This document shows positions 1 to 8,327 of a DNA stretch of 64,000 nucleotides, one piece after another. Both the position numbers and the translations under genes were made by a program. Each line of letters starts with the position of its first letter. Position 1 is the stretch's first letter. Origin of the DNA: Thermohalobaculum sp965263335 (GTDB taxonomy: Bacteria > Pseudomonadota > Alphaproteobacteria > Rhodobacterales > Rhodobacteraceae); contig CBDHHE010000001.1 of the NCBI GenBank assembly GCA_965263335.1, positions 1,674,001-1,738,000 of the forward strand, read 5' to 3'. The notes under the pieces were generated by a model, which worked only from the letters and a program-made list of their open reading frames with translations, ran no database searches and was not told the origin of the DNA.

Positions 1-246
1 CACTACCTGGGCCACGCTCAGACGCTGGGGCTGATGCAGACGGAATACGTCTACCCGAGACTGGGGGACCGGACGTCTCCGAAAGAATGGCTTGAGATCG
101 GCCGGCCGGACCTGGTGCAGAAAGCGATTGCCCGCAAGAACGAAATCTTGTCGCACAGCTTTCCGTCACACCTGCCGATCGAGCGCGATACAGCGGTTCG
201 GGAACGCTTCAACATTCTCCTGCCTCCCAGCACCGTCGGGTTGTGA
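1..246 (+). CDS. Trimethylamine methyltransferase (MttB) family protein, C-terminal fragment
   Basis: An open frame enters from the left edge and stops at TGA 244-246, so only the last 81 residues are visible. The segment begins HYLGHAQTLGLMQTEYVYP and continues GDRTSPKEWLEIG, which I recognise as the C-terminal end of the MttB/trimethylamine:corrinoid methyltransferase family. In the true MttB the family demethylates trimethylamine using a corrinoid protein; most alphaproteobacterial homologues lack pyrrolysine and act on glycine betaine or unknown quaternary amines. The active-site part is outside the window, so the substrate cannot be judged. No start is available. Confidence 0.8.
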   Translation, partial: HYLGHAQTLGLMQTEYVYPRLGDRTSPKEWLEIGRPDLVQKAIARKNEILSHSFPSHLPIERDTAVRERFNILLPPSTVGL

Positions 247-349
247 GGCGGTCGAAGCGCCGCGTCGACACTCTCGCGGGTGGCAATGATCCGCCCGCGG
301 CGCGTGTTGGGGTTGGCGCACTTGGCGCGCGTCCCCCAATGGCAAGGCT

Positions 350-805
350 TCACGCGGTAAGACGACCGTTGATCACATAGTCGAGGATACCGACCACCTG
401 TTCAGGTGTCTCCGCGACCGCTTGGGCTGCTGCATCCACTTCCTTGAGCGCGTGTGCATGTTCCGGCGGGTGAAGAACGATCAGCGGTTTGCCAAGCGCC
501 GCGGCGTAGCCCGCATCGAAGGCGGCGTTCCATTGCTTGTACTTCTCGCCGAAGCGCACAACGACGACATCGGCCTTGGCGATGAGAGTTGACGTCCGGA
601 TCGCGTTCACGCCCGCCCCCTTGCGGTCATGCCAGAATTTCTTCTCTTCACCGCCAAGCAGCACAACGCCGCAATCGTCGGAGGCATCGTGGTCGGTGAC
701 CGGCGTCGAGAAGCTGACCGGCAGGCCAGACGTACGGCTGCCGTCTACGATGCGCTCTCGCCAGTCAGAATGAATTTCACCGCTTAGATAGATCGTCCAG
801 CTCAT
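350..805 (-). CDS. YtoQ family protein
   Basis: A 151-residue protein starting MSWTIYLSGEIHSDWRE, with a good Shine-Dalgarno (GGGAGG) before the ATG at 805. The sequence matches the YtoQ family over its whole length: a small Rossmann-like fold related to nucleoside 2-deoxyribosyltransferases, with the conserved stretch VVVRFGEKYKQWNAAFDAGYA. The biochemical function of YtoQ is not established. It lies on the minus strand downstream of the DUF1045 gene with a 130-bp gap, so the two could be co-transcribed, but nothing visible links their roles. Confidence 0.85.
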   Translation of the reverse strand: MSWTIYLSGEIHSDWRERIVDGSRTSGLPVSFSTPVTDHDASDDCGVVLLGGEEKKFWHDRKGAGVNAIRTSTLIAKADVVVVRFGEKYKQWNAAFDAGYAAALGKPLIVLHPPEHAHALKEVDAAAQAVAETPEQVVGILDYVINGRLTA

Positions 806-935
806 GTCAGCCTCCCTGCCAGTGAAGGCTTCGACATATCGGGACCTGATCTCAAATCAAGAGAAGACATCGCCAAAAGAAAGCCGCCACGCAAGCTGCG
901 CAGCGGCGACAGTGGAGGGAGAGAGACGAGAGCCG

Positions 936-1745
936 TCAGGCGAAAACGGCCATCGAGGGAATGCCGAAATGAGCTTTCAGTGGCCGCATCAGTCGTGGAC
1001 CTTTGCAGCGCAGTGCCTCGGTGTCGCGCGGCACCGCGCGCACCGGGCAGTCACGCAACTCATGGCGCTCGAGTACATGCCAGGGACCGTTGCCGCCCGG
1101 ATGCGCAACAAGAGCAAGATCGGCCAGGCGCTGAGGCGCATCCAAAATCGGCGCCAGCAAAGGACGCAGGACGCTGATCACCTCAAAAGCCTCGCCAAGC
1201 GCCAACCGGTCCGTGAGAGGCAAATGAAACCGCTCGATGGGCGGCATGCGCGTCGCACCCCAGTCACGATCGCTGGGCAGCGCCCGAGTTCCTGACGCCA
1301 AGGCGGCAAGCCCCTTTGCACCGGCATAGCTCGGGGACGCCTGCAGAGGACGCACCAGATCGGCGATCTGACCAATCATCCGCGTCATCGCCCGGCAGGG
1401 GCGCGAAAGCGCGAGCACGACCTGGCCGTCGAACACCGTCAGCTCGAACCGGGGCAGGCGAATCGCGGAGGTATGCTCGGCAAACATCTCGAGGCGTTGC
1501 TCCAGCGTCCAAACACAACGGCCAGATGCAAGGGTGAACGGCGACTTCACAGCAGCGTGCAACCCGATCTTGGCGATCGAGCCCGGAACACCCGGGCGCA
1601 GGGCCGAACATGTATCCTTTGCAGGCCCGCGGTTGAGCACACCACCTTCAGCGCACCACCCTGTCCAACTCGCCCCGAAATCTGCCAGTGCGGTGCCGTC
1701 GCGTGGTACCCAGTGGATCGCGAATTTCTCGTAATCGTTCTGCAT
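936..1745 (-). CDS. DUF1045 family protein (2H-phosphoesterase-like, phosphonate-associated)
   Basis: The reading frame is open up to 2036, but homology begins at MQNDYEKFAIHWVPRDGTALADFG, so I place the start at ATG 1745, giving 269 residues. The upstream part of the open frame crosses the soeA start and is not coding. DUF1045 proteins are known from C-P lyase (phosphonate) neighbourhoods and belong to the 2H phosphoesterase superfamily. One motif is clear (ERFHLPLT); the first, usually HATLK, reads HAAVK here, so the usual threonine is missing. No phn genes are visible nearby. Divergent from soeA copy 1. Confidence 0.75.
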   Translation of the reverse strand: MQNDYEKFAIHWVPRDGTALADFGASWTGWCAEGGVLNRGPAKDTCSALRPGVPGSIAKIGLHAAVKSPFTLASGRCVWTLEQRLEMFAEHTSAIRLPRFELTVFDGQVVLALSRPCRAMTRMIGQIADLVRPLQASPSYAGAKGLAALASGTRALPSDRDWGATRMPPIERFHLPLTDRLALGEAFEVISVLRPLLAPILDAPQRLADLALVAHPGGNGPWHVLERHELRDCPVRAVPRDTEALRCKGPRLMRPLKAHFGIPSMAVFA

Positions 1746-1971
1746 GGCCCTAGCTCTGATTTTGTCCCCTGTCTTGAAGGGAACATCAGGCGAATCAGCC
1801 CGCCGAGATGTGGCGATTGTCACAAAGAGGCGGAGATGCGGCGAAAAATTGGTATCCGGGCTCGACTGGCGCGACCGACTGCGCAAAAGTGGGTCCAAGG
1901 GGCCAAAGCCGGGGCTGCTAGCCATCTGCAGTCGGCACCGTTGGTGCTGAGACGCGATGAGGGACAGACGA

Positions 1972-4827
1972 ATGGCCGACAGCCACGGACCGGTTGTGGA
2001 AACCTCACCGCACGTGTCTGATGAGATCAGACGCACAACCTGTTACATGTGTGCCTGCCGCTGCGGAATCAATGTGCATCTGCGCACTGGCGCGAACGGT
2101 GCGCCGATGGTCCGCTACATCGAGGGCAACCGCGATCATCCCGTGAACCGAGGCGTGCTATGCGCCAAAGGCTCCGCAGGGATCATGCAGCACTACTCGC
2201 CAGCGCGCCTGATGTCGCCGATGAAGCGCACGGGACCACGTGGTTCGGGTGAGTTCGAACCGATCTCCTGGGACGAAGCGCTGACACTGGCAACTGAGTG
2301 GCTCGCGCCAATTCGCGAGGACGACCCCTCCAAGCTCGCGTTCTTCACCGGACGCGATCAGTCGCAATCCCTGACCTCTTGGTGGGCGCAGCAGTTCGGC
2401 ACGCCGAACTATGCGGCTCATGGTGGATTTTGCTCGGTCAACATGGCGGCCGGGGGCATCTACACGCTGGGTGGCGCCTTCTGGGAGTTCGGCGCACCGG
2501 ACTGGGAGCGAACGCGCCTCTTTATGATCTTCGGCGTTGCCGAGGACCACGACTCAAACCCGATCAAGATCGGAATGGGGCATCTCAAGTCCCGCGGCGG
2601 TCGGGTGATCGCGGTCAATCCGGTGCGCACCGGCTACAACGCCATCGCCGACGAGTGGGTTGGCATCACGCCTGGCACGGATGGGCTGTTCATCCTCGCT
2701 CTTTGTCACGAACTCCTGCGCACCGGGCATGTCGACATCGACTATCTCCGTCGATGGTCGAATGCGCCTTGGCTGGTCAACCGCAAGCCGGGGCCGGAGT
2801 TTGGTCTGTTCTGCCGCGATCAGGAGGGGCGCCCCCTTGTCGCGGACCGCACAAGCGGAACGTTGCAGCCATTCGACACGCCTGGGCTCTCGCCACAGTT
2901 GAAGGGCCGGTTCGTCGGTCCAGACGGCAGCGAGGCGATCACTGTCTTCGAACTGCTTGCGCAGAAGTATCTCGAGCCCGAGTATGCACCGGATGCCGTC
3001 GCCGATCGATGCGGAATCGATGCCGGAACGATCCGACGGATTGCGGCGGAGCTCGCGGAGGCAGCGTTCGAGCATCCGGTCGAGATCGAAGCTCAATGGA
3101 CCGACTTCCGCGGCGAGAAGCACAAAAGTTTCGTCGGACGCCCCGTTTCCATGCACGCCATGCGCGGGATCTCGGCGCATTCAAACGGGTTTCAGACCTG
3201 CCGGGCACTCCACATCCTGCAGCTTCTGCTGGGTGCGGTGGAAAATCCGGGCAGTTTCCGTTTCAAGCCCCCCTACCCCAAGCCGATGGAAGCCCATCCC
3301 GTTCCGAACAGCCTGACAACGCCAAACGCACCCTTGGGAGGCCCGCACCTGGGCTTTGTGCGCTCGCCGGAAGATCTGTGCCTGAACGATGACGGAACAC
3401 CCGCGCGCATCGACAAAGCGTTCACCTGGGAGAACCCGTTCTCGGCCCACGGGATGATGCATATGGTCATCTCAAACGCCCATGCAGGCGATCCATACCC
3501 CATAGACCTGCTGTTCCTATACATGGCCAACATGTCCTGGAACTCGTCAATGAATACGTCGCAGGTCATGGAGATGCTCACGGCCAAAGACGAAGACGGC
3601 GAATACAAGATTCCAAAAATCATTTATGCAGACGCCTATTCTTCCGAGATGGTGGCCTATGCAGATCTGATCCTGCCGGACACCACGTACCTCGAACGCC
3701 ACGATTGCATATCACTCCTCGACCGGCCGATCGGAGAGCCAGATCTGGTCGCGGATGCGGTGCGCTGGCCGGTGGTCGATCCGGCGACGCAAGCCGATGG
3801 TCGCGATGTGCGCGGATTCCAGTCAGCTCTCTTGGAGCTCGGCGCGCGGCTTGGCCTGCCGGGCATGATCGACGATCAGGGTGAAGCGAGATACAAGGAC
3901 TATGCGGACTACATCGCGCACCACCAGCGAAGACCCGGGGTTGGCCCGCTGGCAGGCTGGCGCGGTGATGGCTCGGAACATGGGCGCGGCGCCCCAAACC
4001 CGGATCAGGTCGCCCGCTACATCGAGAACGGCGGCTTCTGGAAATCCGAGATCCCGGATGCGGCGCGATTCATGAAACCCTTCAACATGACCTACCAGAA
4101 TTGGGCCGTGGAGATGGGCTTCTACGACAAGCCGTTTCCCTACGTGTTCCAGCTCTACGTGGAGCCGATGCGCCTTTTCCAGCTCGCAGCCGAAGGCCAT
4201 GGAGAGCGTCAGCCACCTGACAATCTGCGAGAGCAGGTCAAGACAGCGATGGATCCCCTGCCCGTCTGGTGGGAGCCGCTCGAGCAGGCAGCCGTGGACT
4301 CCGACGAGTACCCCTACCACGCGATCACCCAGCGCCCCGCGGCCATGTATCATGCCTGGGGCTCGCAGAATGCGTGGCTCAGACAAATCCACGGCGAGAA
4401 CCCGCTCTATGTCCCGGGGCCGGTTTGCGACGCGCACGGCCTCGAGACCGGCGACTGGGCATGGGTCTCCTCCGTGCACGGGCGGATCAAGGTCCCTGTG
4501 GCGCGTATGGAAGCGGTTAACGAAAAGACGTTGTGGACCTGGAACGCGATCGGGAAACGCGACGGCGCGTGGGCGCTCGGCGGCGGCGCACCCGAAACCA
4601 CCCGAGGTTTCCTGTTGAACCACCTGATCAACGAGTTGCTGCCGCCCAAGGGCGACGGCCTGCGTTGGTCAAACTCCGACCCGGTTACCGGGCAAGCGGC
4701 GTGGTACGACCTGCGCGTAAAGATCGAAAAAGCTGAACCTGCCGATGCCTCTGAACCTCGGATCATCCGTCAGAAATCTCCCGTCCGCCCGGCGAAAAAG
4801 GACATTGCCTACGGAGACGAATGGTAA
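1972..4827 (+). CDS. soeA: Sulfite dehydrogenase molybdopterin subunit SoeA (copy 1)
   Basis: A 951-residue member of the DMSO-reductase superfamily. Residues C24, C27, C31 and C64 (TTCYMCACRCG, then GVLCAKG) form the N-terminal [4Fe-4S] motif; a cysteine in HGGFCSVNM (C154) is the probable molybdenum ligand. No Tat signal precedes the cluster, so a cytoplasmic location is expected, as in SoeABC and unlike periplasmic sulfite dehydrogenases. I chose ATG 1972 over 1957 because GAGGG lies 8 bases upstream. It is followed by a 36-codon ORF, then soeB and soeC. Naming as SoeA rests on the gene order and on close likeness to the copy at 42 kb, which sits beside xsc and pta; a different oxyanion substrate (thiosulfate, polysulfide) cannot be excluded from sequence alone. 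Confidence 0.85.
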   Translation: MADSHGPVVETSPHVSDEIRRTTCYMCACRCGINVHLRTGANGAPMVRYIEGNRDHPVNRGVLCAKGSAGIMQHYSPARLMSPMKRTGPRGSGEFEPISWDEALTLATEWLAPIREDDPSKLAFFTGRDQSQSLTSWWAQQFGTPNYAAHGGFCSVNMAAGGIYTLGGAFWEFGAPDWERTRLFMIFGVAEDHDSNPIKIGMGHLKSRGGRVIAVNPVRTGYNAIADEWVGITPGTDGLFILALCHELLRTGHVDIDYLRRWSNAPWLVNRKPGPEFGLFCRDQEGRPLVADRTSGTLQPFDTPGLSPQLKGRFVGPDGSEAITVFELLAQKYLEPEYAPDAVADRCGIDAGTIRRIAAELAEAAFEHPVEIEAQWTDFRGEKHKSFVGRPVSMHAMRGISAHSNGFQTCRALHILQLLLGAVENPGSFRFKPPYPKPMEAHPVPNSLTTPNAPLGGPHLGFVRSPEDLCLNDDGTPARIDKAFTWENPFSAHGMMHMVISNAHAGDPYPIDLLFLYMANMSWNSSMNTSQVMEMLTAKDEDGEYKIPKIIYADAYSSEMVAYADLILPDTTYLERHDCISLLDRPIGEPDLVADAVRWPVVDPATQADGRDVRGFQSALLELGARLGLPGMIDDQGEARYKDYADYIAHHQRRPGVGPLAGWRGDGSEHGRGAPNPDQVARYIENGGFWKSEIPDAARFMKPFNMTYQNWAVEMGFYDKPFPYVFQLYVEPMRLFQLAAEGHGERQPPDNLREQVKTAMDPLPVWWEPLEQAAVDSDEYPYHAITQRPAAMYHAWGSQNAWLRQIHGENPLYVPGPVCDAHGLETGDWAWVSSVHGRIKVPVARMEAVNEKTLWTWNAIGKRDGAWALGGGAPETTRGFLLNHLINELLPPKGDGLRWSNSDPVTGQAAWYDLRVKIEKAEPADASEPRIIRQKSPVRPAKKDIAYGDEW

Positions 4828-4937
4828 TGGCAGCGTGGAGCCGTCGGGAGCGCCACAGGCGGGACTTTGCAGACTCTTTCGAAGAGGATGCAGTCTTCAC
4901 CGGCAATGTTGCTCACAATGGATTTAACAGCCCATGA
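4827..4937 (+). CDS. 36-residue ORF translationally coupled between soeA and soeB
   Basis: ATG 4827 overlaps the soeA stop (TAATG) and the TGA at 4935-4937 overlaps the soeB start (ATGA), so the ORF fills the soeA-soeB gap exactly. The product starts MAAWSRRERHRRDF and ends GNVAHNGFNSP: a basic N-terminus followed by an acidic patch (FEEDAVF). I recognise no family. In the second soe set, soeA and soeB overlap directly and no such ORF exists. It may be a real small subunit or chaperone-like peptide, or simply a coupling device. The frame conservation at both ends is direct observation; function is unknown. Confidence 0.55.
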   Translation: MAAWSRRERHRRDFADSFEEDAVFTGNVAHNGFNSP

Positions 4938-5686
4938 CCACCCTTCCCGAAAGCACTGAGAAGAAGCTGGGGCTAGTGATCGACCTTGACATCTGTGTCG
5001 GTTGTCACGCCTGCGCGGTGAGCTGCAAGGAATGGAACACAGGCGGGTATGGTGCAGCACTCTCCGACCAGGATGCCTATGGTGCAGACCCGTCTGGCAC
5101 ATGGCTCAACCGCATCCATACGTTCGAGGTCACCCCGCGCGAGGGGCCAGCGCAGATTGTCCACTTCCCGCGCTCTTGTTTGCATTGTGATGACGCGCCA
5201 TGTGTCACCGTTTGCCCGACCGGTGCCTCGTACAAGCGCGCCGAAGACGGCATCGTGCTGGTCAATGAAGATCATTGCATGGGCTGCGGGCTTTGTGCCT
5301 GGGCATGTCCCTACGGCGCGCGCGAGTTGGATGCCGCAGCCGGTGTGATGAAGAAGTGCACGCTGTGCGTCGACCGCATCTATAACGAGAACATCCCTGA
5401 GGAGGACCGCGTACCGGCCTGCGTGCGCGCCTGCCCTGCCGGCGCGCGCCACTTCGGTGATCTCTCGGATCCCGGCAGCGCCGTCAGCGAGTTGGTGGCC
5501 GAACGTGGTGGCCTCGACCTGATGCCCGAACAGGAGACCAAACCGGTCAACAAGTACCTGCCGCCGCGCCCGCGCGATCGGCACGTGAGTTCCGCACCTG
5601 ACTTGGCAGCGCTTGCCGAGCCAGAGACTACCGGCTTTCTCGGCTGGCTCGACAAGGCGCTCGGCACGCTCGAGAGACGCGACTGA
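4934..5686 (+). CDS. soeB: Sulfite dehydrogenase iron-sulfur subunit SoeB (copy 1)
   Basis: A 250-residue ferredoxin-type subunit of the DmsB/PsrB/NrfC kind. Four cysteine groups are visible: DICVGCHACAVSCKEWN near the N-terminus, CLHCDDAPCVTVCPTGA, HCMGCGLCAWACPYGA, and KKCTLCVDRI with ACVRACPAGA, enough for four [4Fe-4S] clusters. It should carry electrons from SoeA to the membrane subunit SoeC and on to the quinone pool. The start overlaps the stop of the small upstream ORF, and its stop overlaps the soeC start (TGATG), indicating tight coupling. Confidence 0.88.
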   Translation: MTTLPESTEKKLGLVIDLDICVGCHACAVSCKEWNTGGYGAALSDQDAYGADPSGTWLNRIHTFEVTPREGPAQIVHFPRSCLHCDDAPCVTVCPTGASYKRAEDGIVLVNEDHCMGCGLCAWACPYGARELDAAAGVMKKCTLCVDRIYNENIPEEDRVPACVRACPAGARHFGDLSDPGSAVSELVAERGGLDLMPEQETKPVNKYLPPRPRDRHVSSAPDLAALAEPETTGFLGWLDKALGTLERRD

Positions 5687-6597
5687 TGCATCCGGCGCCG
5701 TCAATCATCGCGTTCACAGTGCTGTCGGGCCTGGGACTCGGCCTGATAGCAACGCTCGGTCTTGGCTATGGACCGGGCGAAGGCACGTTTGCATGGGTTG
5801 CCTGCGTCTTCGCCTTTCTGGTCACCGCAGGCGGCGGAGCCGCGTCTGCAGGCCACCTCGCCAGACCGGACCGGGCGTGGCGAGCCTTCAGCCAATGGCG
5901 TTCTTCGTGGCTTTCTCGAGAAGCCTGTCTCATGGTCGCAGCGCTTGTGTTCTTCGGGCTATATGCGGGGCTCTGGCTTCTGAGCGGCCTCCGCCTCGCT
6001 CTGCTCGGCTGGATCGCGACAGCGTTCTCGCTCACCACGATTCATGCCACCGCGATGATCTATGCCCAGCTCAAGACTGTACCGCGCTGGAGTGCGACGC
6101 CCACTCCTGCATTGTTCCCCGTCTTCGGGATATCGGGCGGCGTTCTTGCCTACAGCACATGCCTGGCGGTGACCGGGCACGACGTGCCGATCTTTGCCAC
6201 TCTCGTGGCGCTGGTACTTGCCGCAGGCGTTGGTGTCTGGTGGCAGACCCAGGCCGCAGGTGCGCGGCGCGGTCTCGACGGGTCTTCGCTCGAGACGGCA
6301 ACCGGACTCTCCGGATTGGGACGTGTGCGCCTGCTGGAACCGCCACACACCGGCGACAACTACCTCCTGCGCGAGATGGCCTTTGAGGTCGGTCGACGGA
6401 GGGCGTTCGAACTCCGCCGGGTCGGCGCGGTGTTGGGCTTCCTCGTGCCGCTTGTGCTTGTGCTGCTCGCGCCGCTGATCGGCAGTTGGCTGATGTTGCC
6501 CGCGCTGCTCCTGCATCTGACCGGTATGATGGCATTGCGCTGGCTCTTCTTCGCCGAGGCCGAACACGTCCAGGCGCTCTATTACGGTCGTCGCTGA
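5686..6597 (+). CDS. soeC: Sulfite dehydrogenase membrane anchor SoeC (copy 1)
   Basis: A 303-residue, strongly hydrophobic protein with about eight predicted membrane helices, of the DmsC/NrfD-like anchor type. It begins MHPAPSIIAFTVLSGLGLGL and contains the family-typical segments AFSQWRSSWLSREA and LRWLFFAEAEHVQALYYGRR at the C-terminus. Its role is to anchor SoeAB on the cytoplasmic face and pass electrons to quinone. It overlaps soeB by one base. The homologue at 45.9 kb has the same terminal motifs. Confidence 0.85.
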   Translation: MHPAPSIIAFTVLSGLGLGLIATLGLGYGPGEGTFAWVACVFAFLVTAGGGAASAGHLARPDRAWRAFSQWRSSWLSREACLMVAALVFFGLYAGLWLLSGLRLALLGWIATAFSLTTIHATAMIYAQLKTVPRWSATPTPALFPVFGISGGVLAYSTCLAVTGHDVPIFATLVALVLAAGVGVWWQTQAAGARRGLDGSSLETATGLSGLGRVRLLEPPHTGDNYLLREMAFEVGRRRAFELRRVGAVLGFLVPLVLVLLAPLIGSWLMLPALLLHLTGMMALRWLFFAEAEHVQALYYGRR

Positions 6598-6675
6598 TCG
6601 TCGGTTCTTTGGGCGACTCGCCCCGTCTGCTATCATGAAGAGGATCGAAATCTGCCGATCGCAGAGGAGGTCTCG

Positions 6676-7014
6676 ATGAAGCCGGACACCAATCCTCCAG
6701 CCGGCATGCCGCGCCCATTGCGCTACGTGATAGCGACCGTCCTACTCGTCCTCGGAGCTGGCATGGCTGCCATGATGACCGTGGCCACGGTCTACGAGAT
6801 CGTGCAGGGAAGTTTTTTCGGGATGTGCGTGAGCTGCCTCATCGTGCTCTTCGGAGGCCTGGTGGTGCGCAGCGGCTTGGACCTTGCCCTCAATCGTCGG
6901 CGTGCAGCGCACCCTGAGCCGATGGCCGGGCTTTTGGGCGATAAGACGCCGCTTTATCCCTACCTGCCTCACTCACACATCGAGTATGGCAACAGAGCAC
7001 AAGCTGGCCTCTGA
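6676..7014 (+). CDS. Small two-helix membrane protein of unknown function
   Basis: A 112-residue ORF with a strong Shine-Dalgarno (AGAGGAGGT, 7 bases before the ATG). Two hydrophobic segments are visible, near residues 15-40 and 43-65 (FFGMCVSCLIVLFGGLVV), followed by a basic and proline-rich tail. I recognise no family. It lies 79 bp after soeC on the same strand and could be part of the soe transcript; no equivalent follows the second soeC. It ends four bases before the convergent SDR gene. Confidence 0.6.
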   Translation: MKPDTNPPAGMPRPLRYVIATVLLVLGAGMAAMMTVATVYEIVQGSFFGMCVSCLIVLFGGLVVRSGLDLALNRRRAAHPEPMAGLLGDKTPLYPYLPHSHIEYGNRAQAGL

Positions 7015-7017
7015 AAT

Positions 7018-7776
7018 TCAACGGGATCGCAGCGCCGGCAGGCCGACGCCGGTCGCATCGAACCCACCATCGGCAGCCAGTACTTGCCCGGTGATGTAGG
7101 AGGCTTGTGCCGAACAGAGAAAGCAGATCGCCGCAGCGATCTCTTCCTCGGCGCCGGATCGATTGAGCGGGATCGCGTCCTGATAGGCCTGGATGATCTC
7201 AGGTGTGTGCACAGCGGCGGCGAGTTTGGTGCGCACCGGTCCCGGCGCGACGCAATTTGCGCGGATGCCGTATTCACCTAGCTCTGCGGCCTGCTGCTTG
7301 GTGAGATGAATGACCGCCGCCTTCGACGTCCCATAGGCCACCCTCAACGTGGATGCTCGAAGTCCCGAGATGCTCGCGATGTTGACGATCGAGCCCTTGG
7401 TCTTCTTCAGCATCGGAACGAACGCCTGCGAACAGAGAAAGACCCCGTCCAGATTGGTTGCCATCACAGTGCGCCAACGGGCAAAGTCAATCTCTTCAAT
7501 GGGACCGAAGTCGGCGACGCCAGCATTGTTGACCAGCGCATCAGCCTGCCCAAAGTGATCCACTACCCGGGCCACGAGATCTGCAACCTGTGCAGGCTCC
7601 GAGACATCGTGATCCAAGGCCTGCACCTCTGCGCCCAGAGGGGCCGCGGTCTCTGCAAGCGCTGCGCCGTCTCGGTCGACCATCACGACCCGCCAGCCGT
7701 CGTTCAAGAACTGGCGCGTTGTTGCCAGACCAATGCCTCTCGCCGCTCCGGTCACCACCGACACTTTCCCAGTCAT
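7018..7776 (-). CDS. Short-chain dehydrogenase/reductase (SDR)
   Basis: A classical SDR of 252 residues. The cofactor motif TGAARGIG is at the N-terminus, NNAGV marks the NAG motif, and the catalytic Ser and YGTSK (Tyr-x-x-x-Lys) follow. VDRD after the second strand (acidic residue at its end) favours NAD(H). I selected ATG 7776 (MTGKVSVVTG), preceded by GGGAG, rather than the upstream in-frame codon at 7800. The substrate is unknown; the gene converges on the small membrane protein and does not obviously belong to the soe operon. Confidence 0.85.
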   Translation of the reverse strand: MTGKVSVVTGAARGIGLATTRQFLNDGWRVVMVDRDGAALAETAAPLGAEVQALDHDVSEPAQVADLVARVVDHFGQADALVNNAGVADFGPIEEIDFARWRTVMATNLDGVFLCSQAFVPMLKKTKGSIVNIASISGLRASTLRVAYGTSKAAVIHLTKQQAAELGEYGIRANCVAPGPVRTKLAAAVHTPEIIQAYQDAIPLNRSGAEEEIAAAICFLCSAQASYITGQVLAADGGFDATGVGLPALRSR

Positions 7777-7990
7777 CGCACACTCCCATGCCAAGTGCAT
7801 TTTACCGGGAGCCTAGGGCTTTCAACGCTCACTTGGAACGTCTGCCTCGCCTGCTCTGCCCGAGCAGGCTTGATGTGCTTCGACCCGTGCATTCCCGCTG
7901 CGACGGCACACAGGCACACACGCCATGGCTGATCCATGCTTGATTTCTGTTCGACGCACAGGCAACATTCTCGCAGTTGCAACATCAGAA

Positions 7991-8003
7991 AGGAGGTGAT
8001 CCA
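7991..8003 (+). promoter_or_regulatory. Full-length Shine-Dalgarno matching the 16S rRNA 3' end
   Basis: Bases 7988-8002 read GAAAGGAGGTGATCC, the complete complement of the conserved 16S rRNA 3' tail, rather than the usual 4-6 matches. GGAGG ends 7 bases before an ATG at 8004. A downstream segment at 8095-8104 (GGATCCCCTC) can pair with 7993-8002 in nine of ten positions, so the site could be sequestered in the same transcript. The pairing is read by eye and is not a folding calculation. Confidence 0.6.
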
Positions 8004-8060
8004 ATGTCGAGTGAGACCTTGGAGATGGTTGGTGGGACAATCCGCGAGGCCGCCGGCTAG
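8004..8060 (+). CDS. 18-residue mini-ORF behind the full-length Shine-Dalgarno
   Basis: ATG 8004 to TAG 8060 encodes MSSETLEMVGGTIREAAG. It is too short for ordinary gene callers, but its ribosome site is the strongest in the window and a rho-independent terminator lies 70 bases after its stop, so the unit looks like a self-contained short transcript. It could be a leader peptide, a microprotein, or a ribosome-binding RNA decoy. I know no characterised protein with this sequence. Confidence 0.45.
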   Translation: MSSETLEMVGGTIREAAG

Positions 8061-8129
8061 AGGCAGCCTTCTTTCCGGCTGGGTTGCGGATCGGGGATCC
8101 CCTCACCACCCTGCCATCTCTATCTCACG

Positions 8130-8160
8130 AGAGAGCCGCCGAATGGTGGCTCTCTTTTTC
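8130..8160 (+). terminator. Rho-independent terminator of the mini-ORF transcript
   Basis: AGAGAGCCGCC (8130-8140) pairs with GGTGGCTCTCT (8145-8155) around a GAAT loop: eleven pairs including one G-U, followed at once by a T-rich run (TTTTTCTTT). It lies between the mini-ORF and the diguanylate cyclase gene, and would separate the two transcripts. Confidence 0.85.
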
Positions 8161-8327
8161 TTTAGTGCCGCAAGTCGCTGCACCAGTTCCGGCAAACGCA
8201 TTGCACTTTCTTGCAACAAATGTCCAAATTTGTGTGAGCTTATACAACCTCTTGTATTCACCTTCTTTGTAAATCTATCGGAAGCCAAAATTTCGGACCT
8301 TCTCCGCTCCTTTGATTGGAGAGCAGC

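Noticed and set aside
5613..6386. Plus-strand open frame of 257 codons
   Set aside because: Out-of-frame overlap with soeB and soeC; Arg/Ser/Cys-rich shadow translation.
7988..8002. Possible 16S rRNA 3'-end fragment
   Set aside because: The sequence is the complement of the 16S tail and sits 7 bases before an ATG; no other rRNA sequence flanks it, so a Shine-Dalgarno explains it better.
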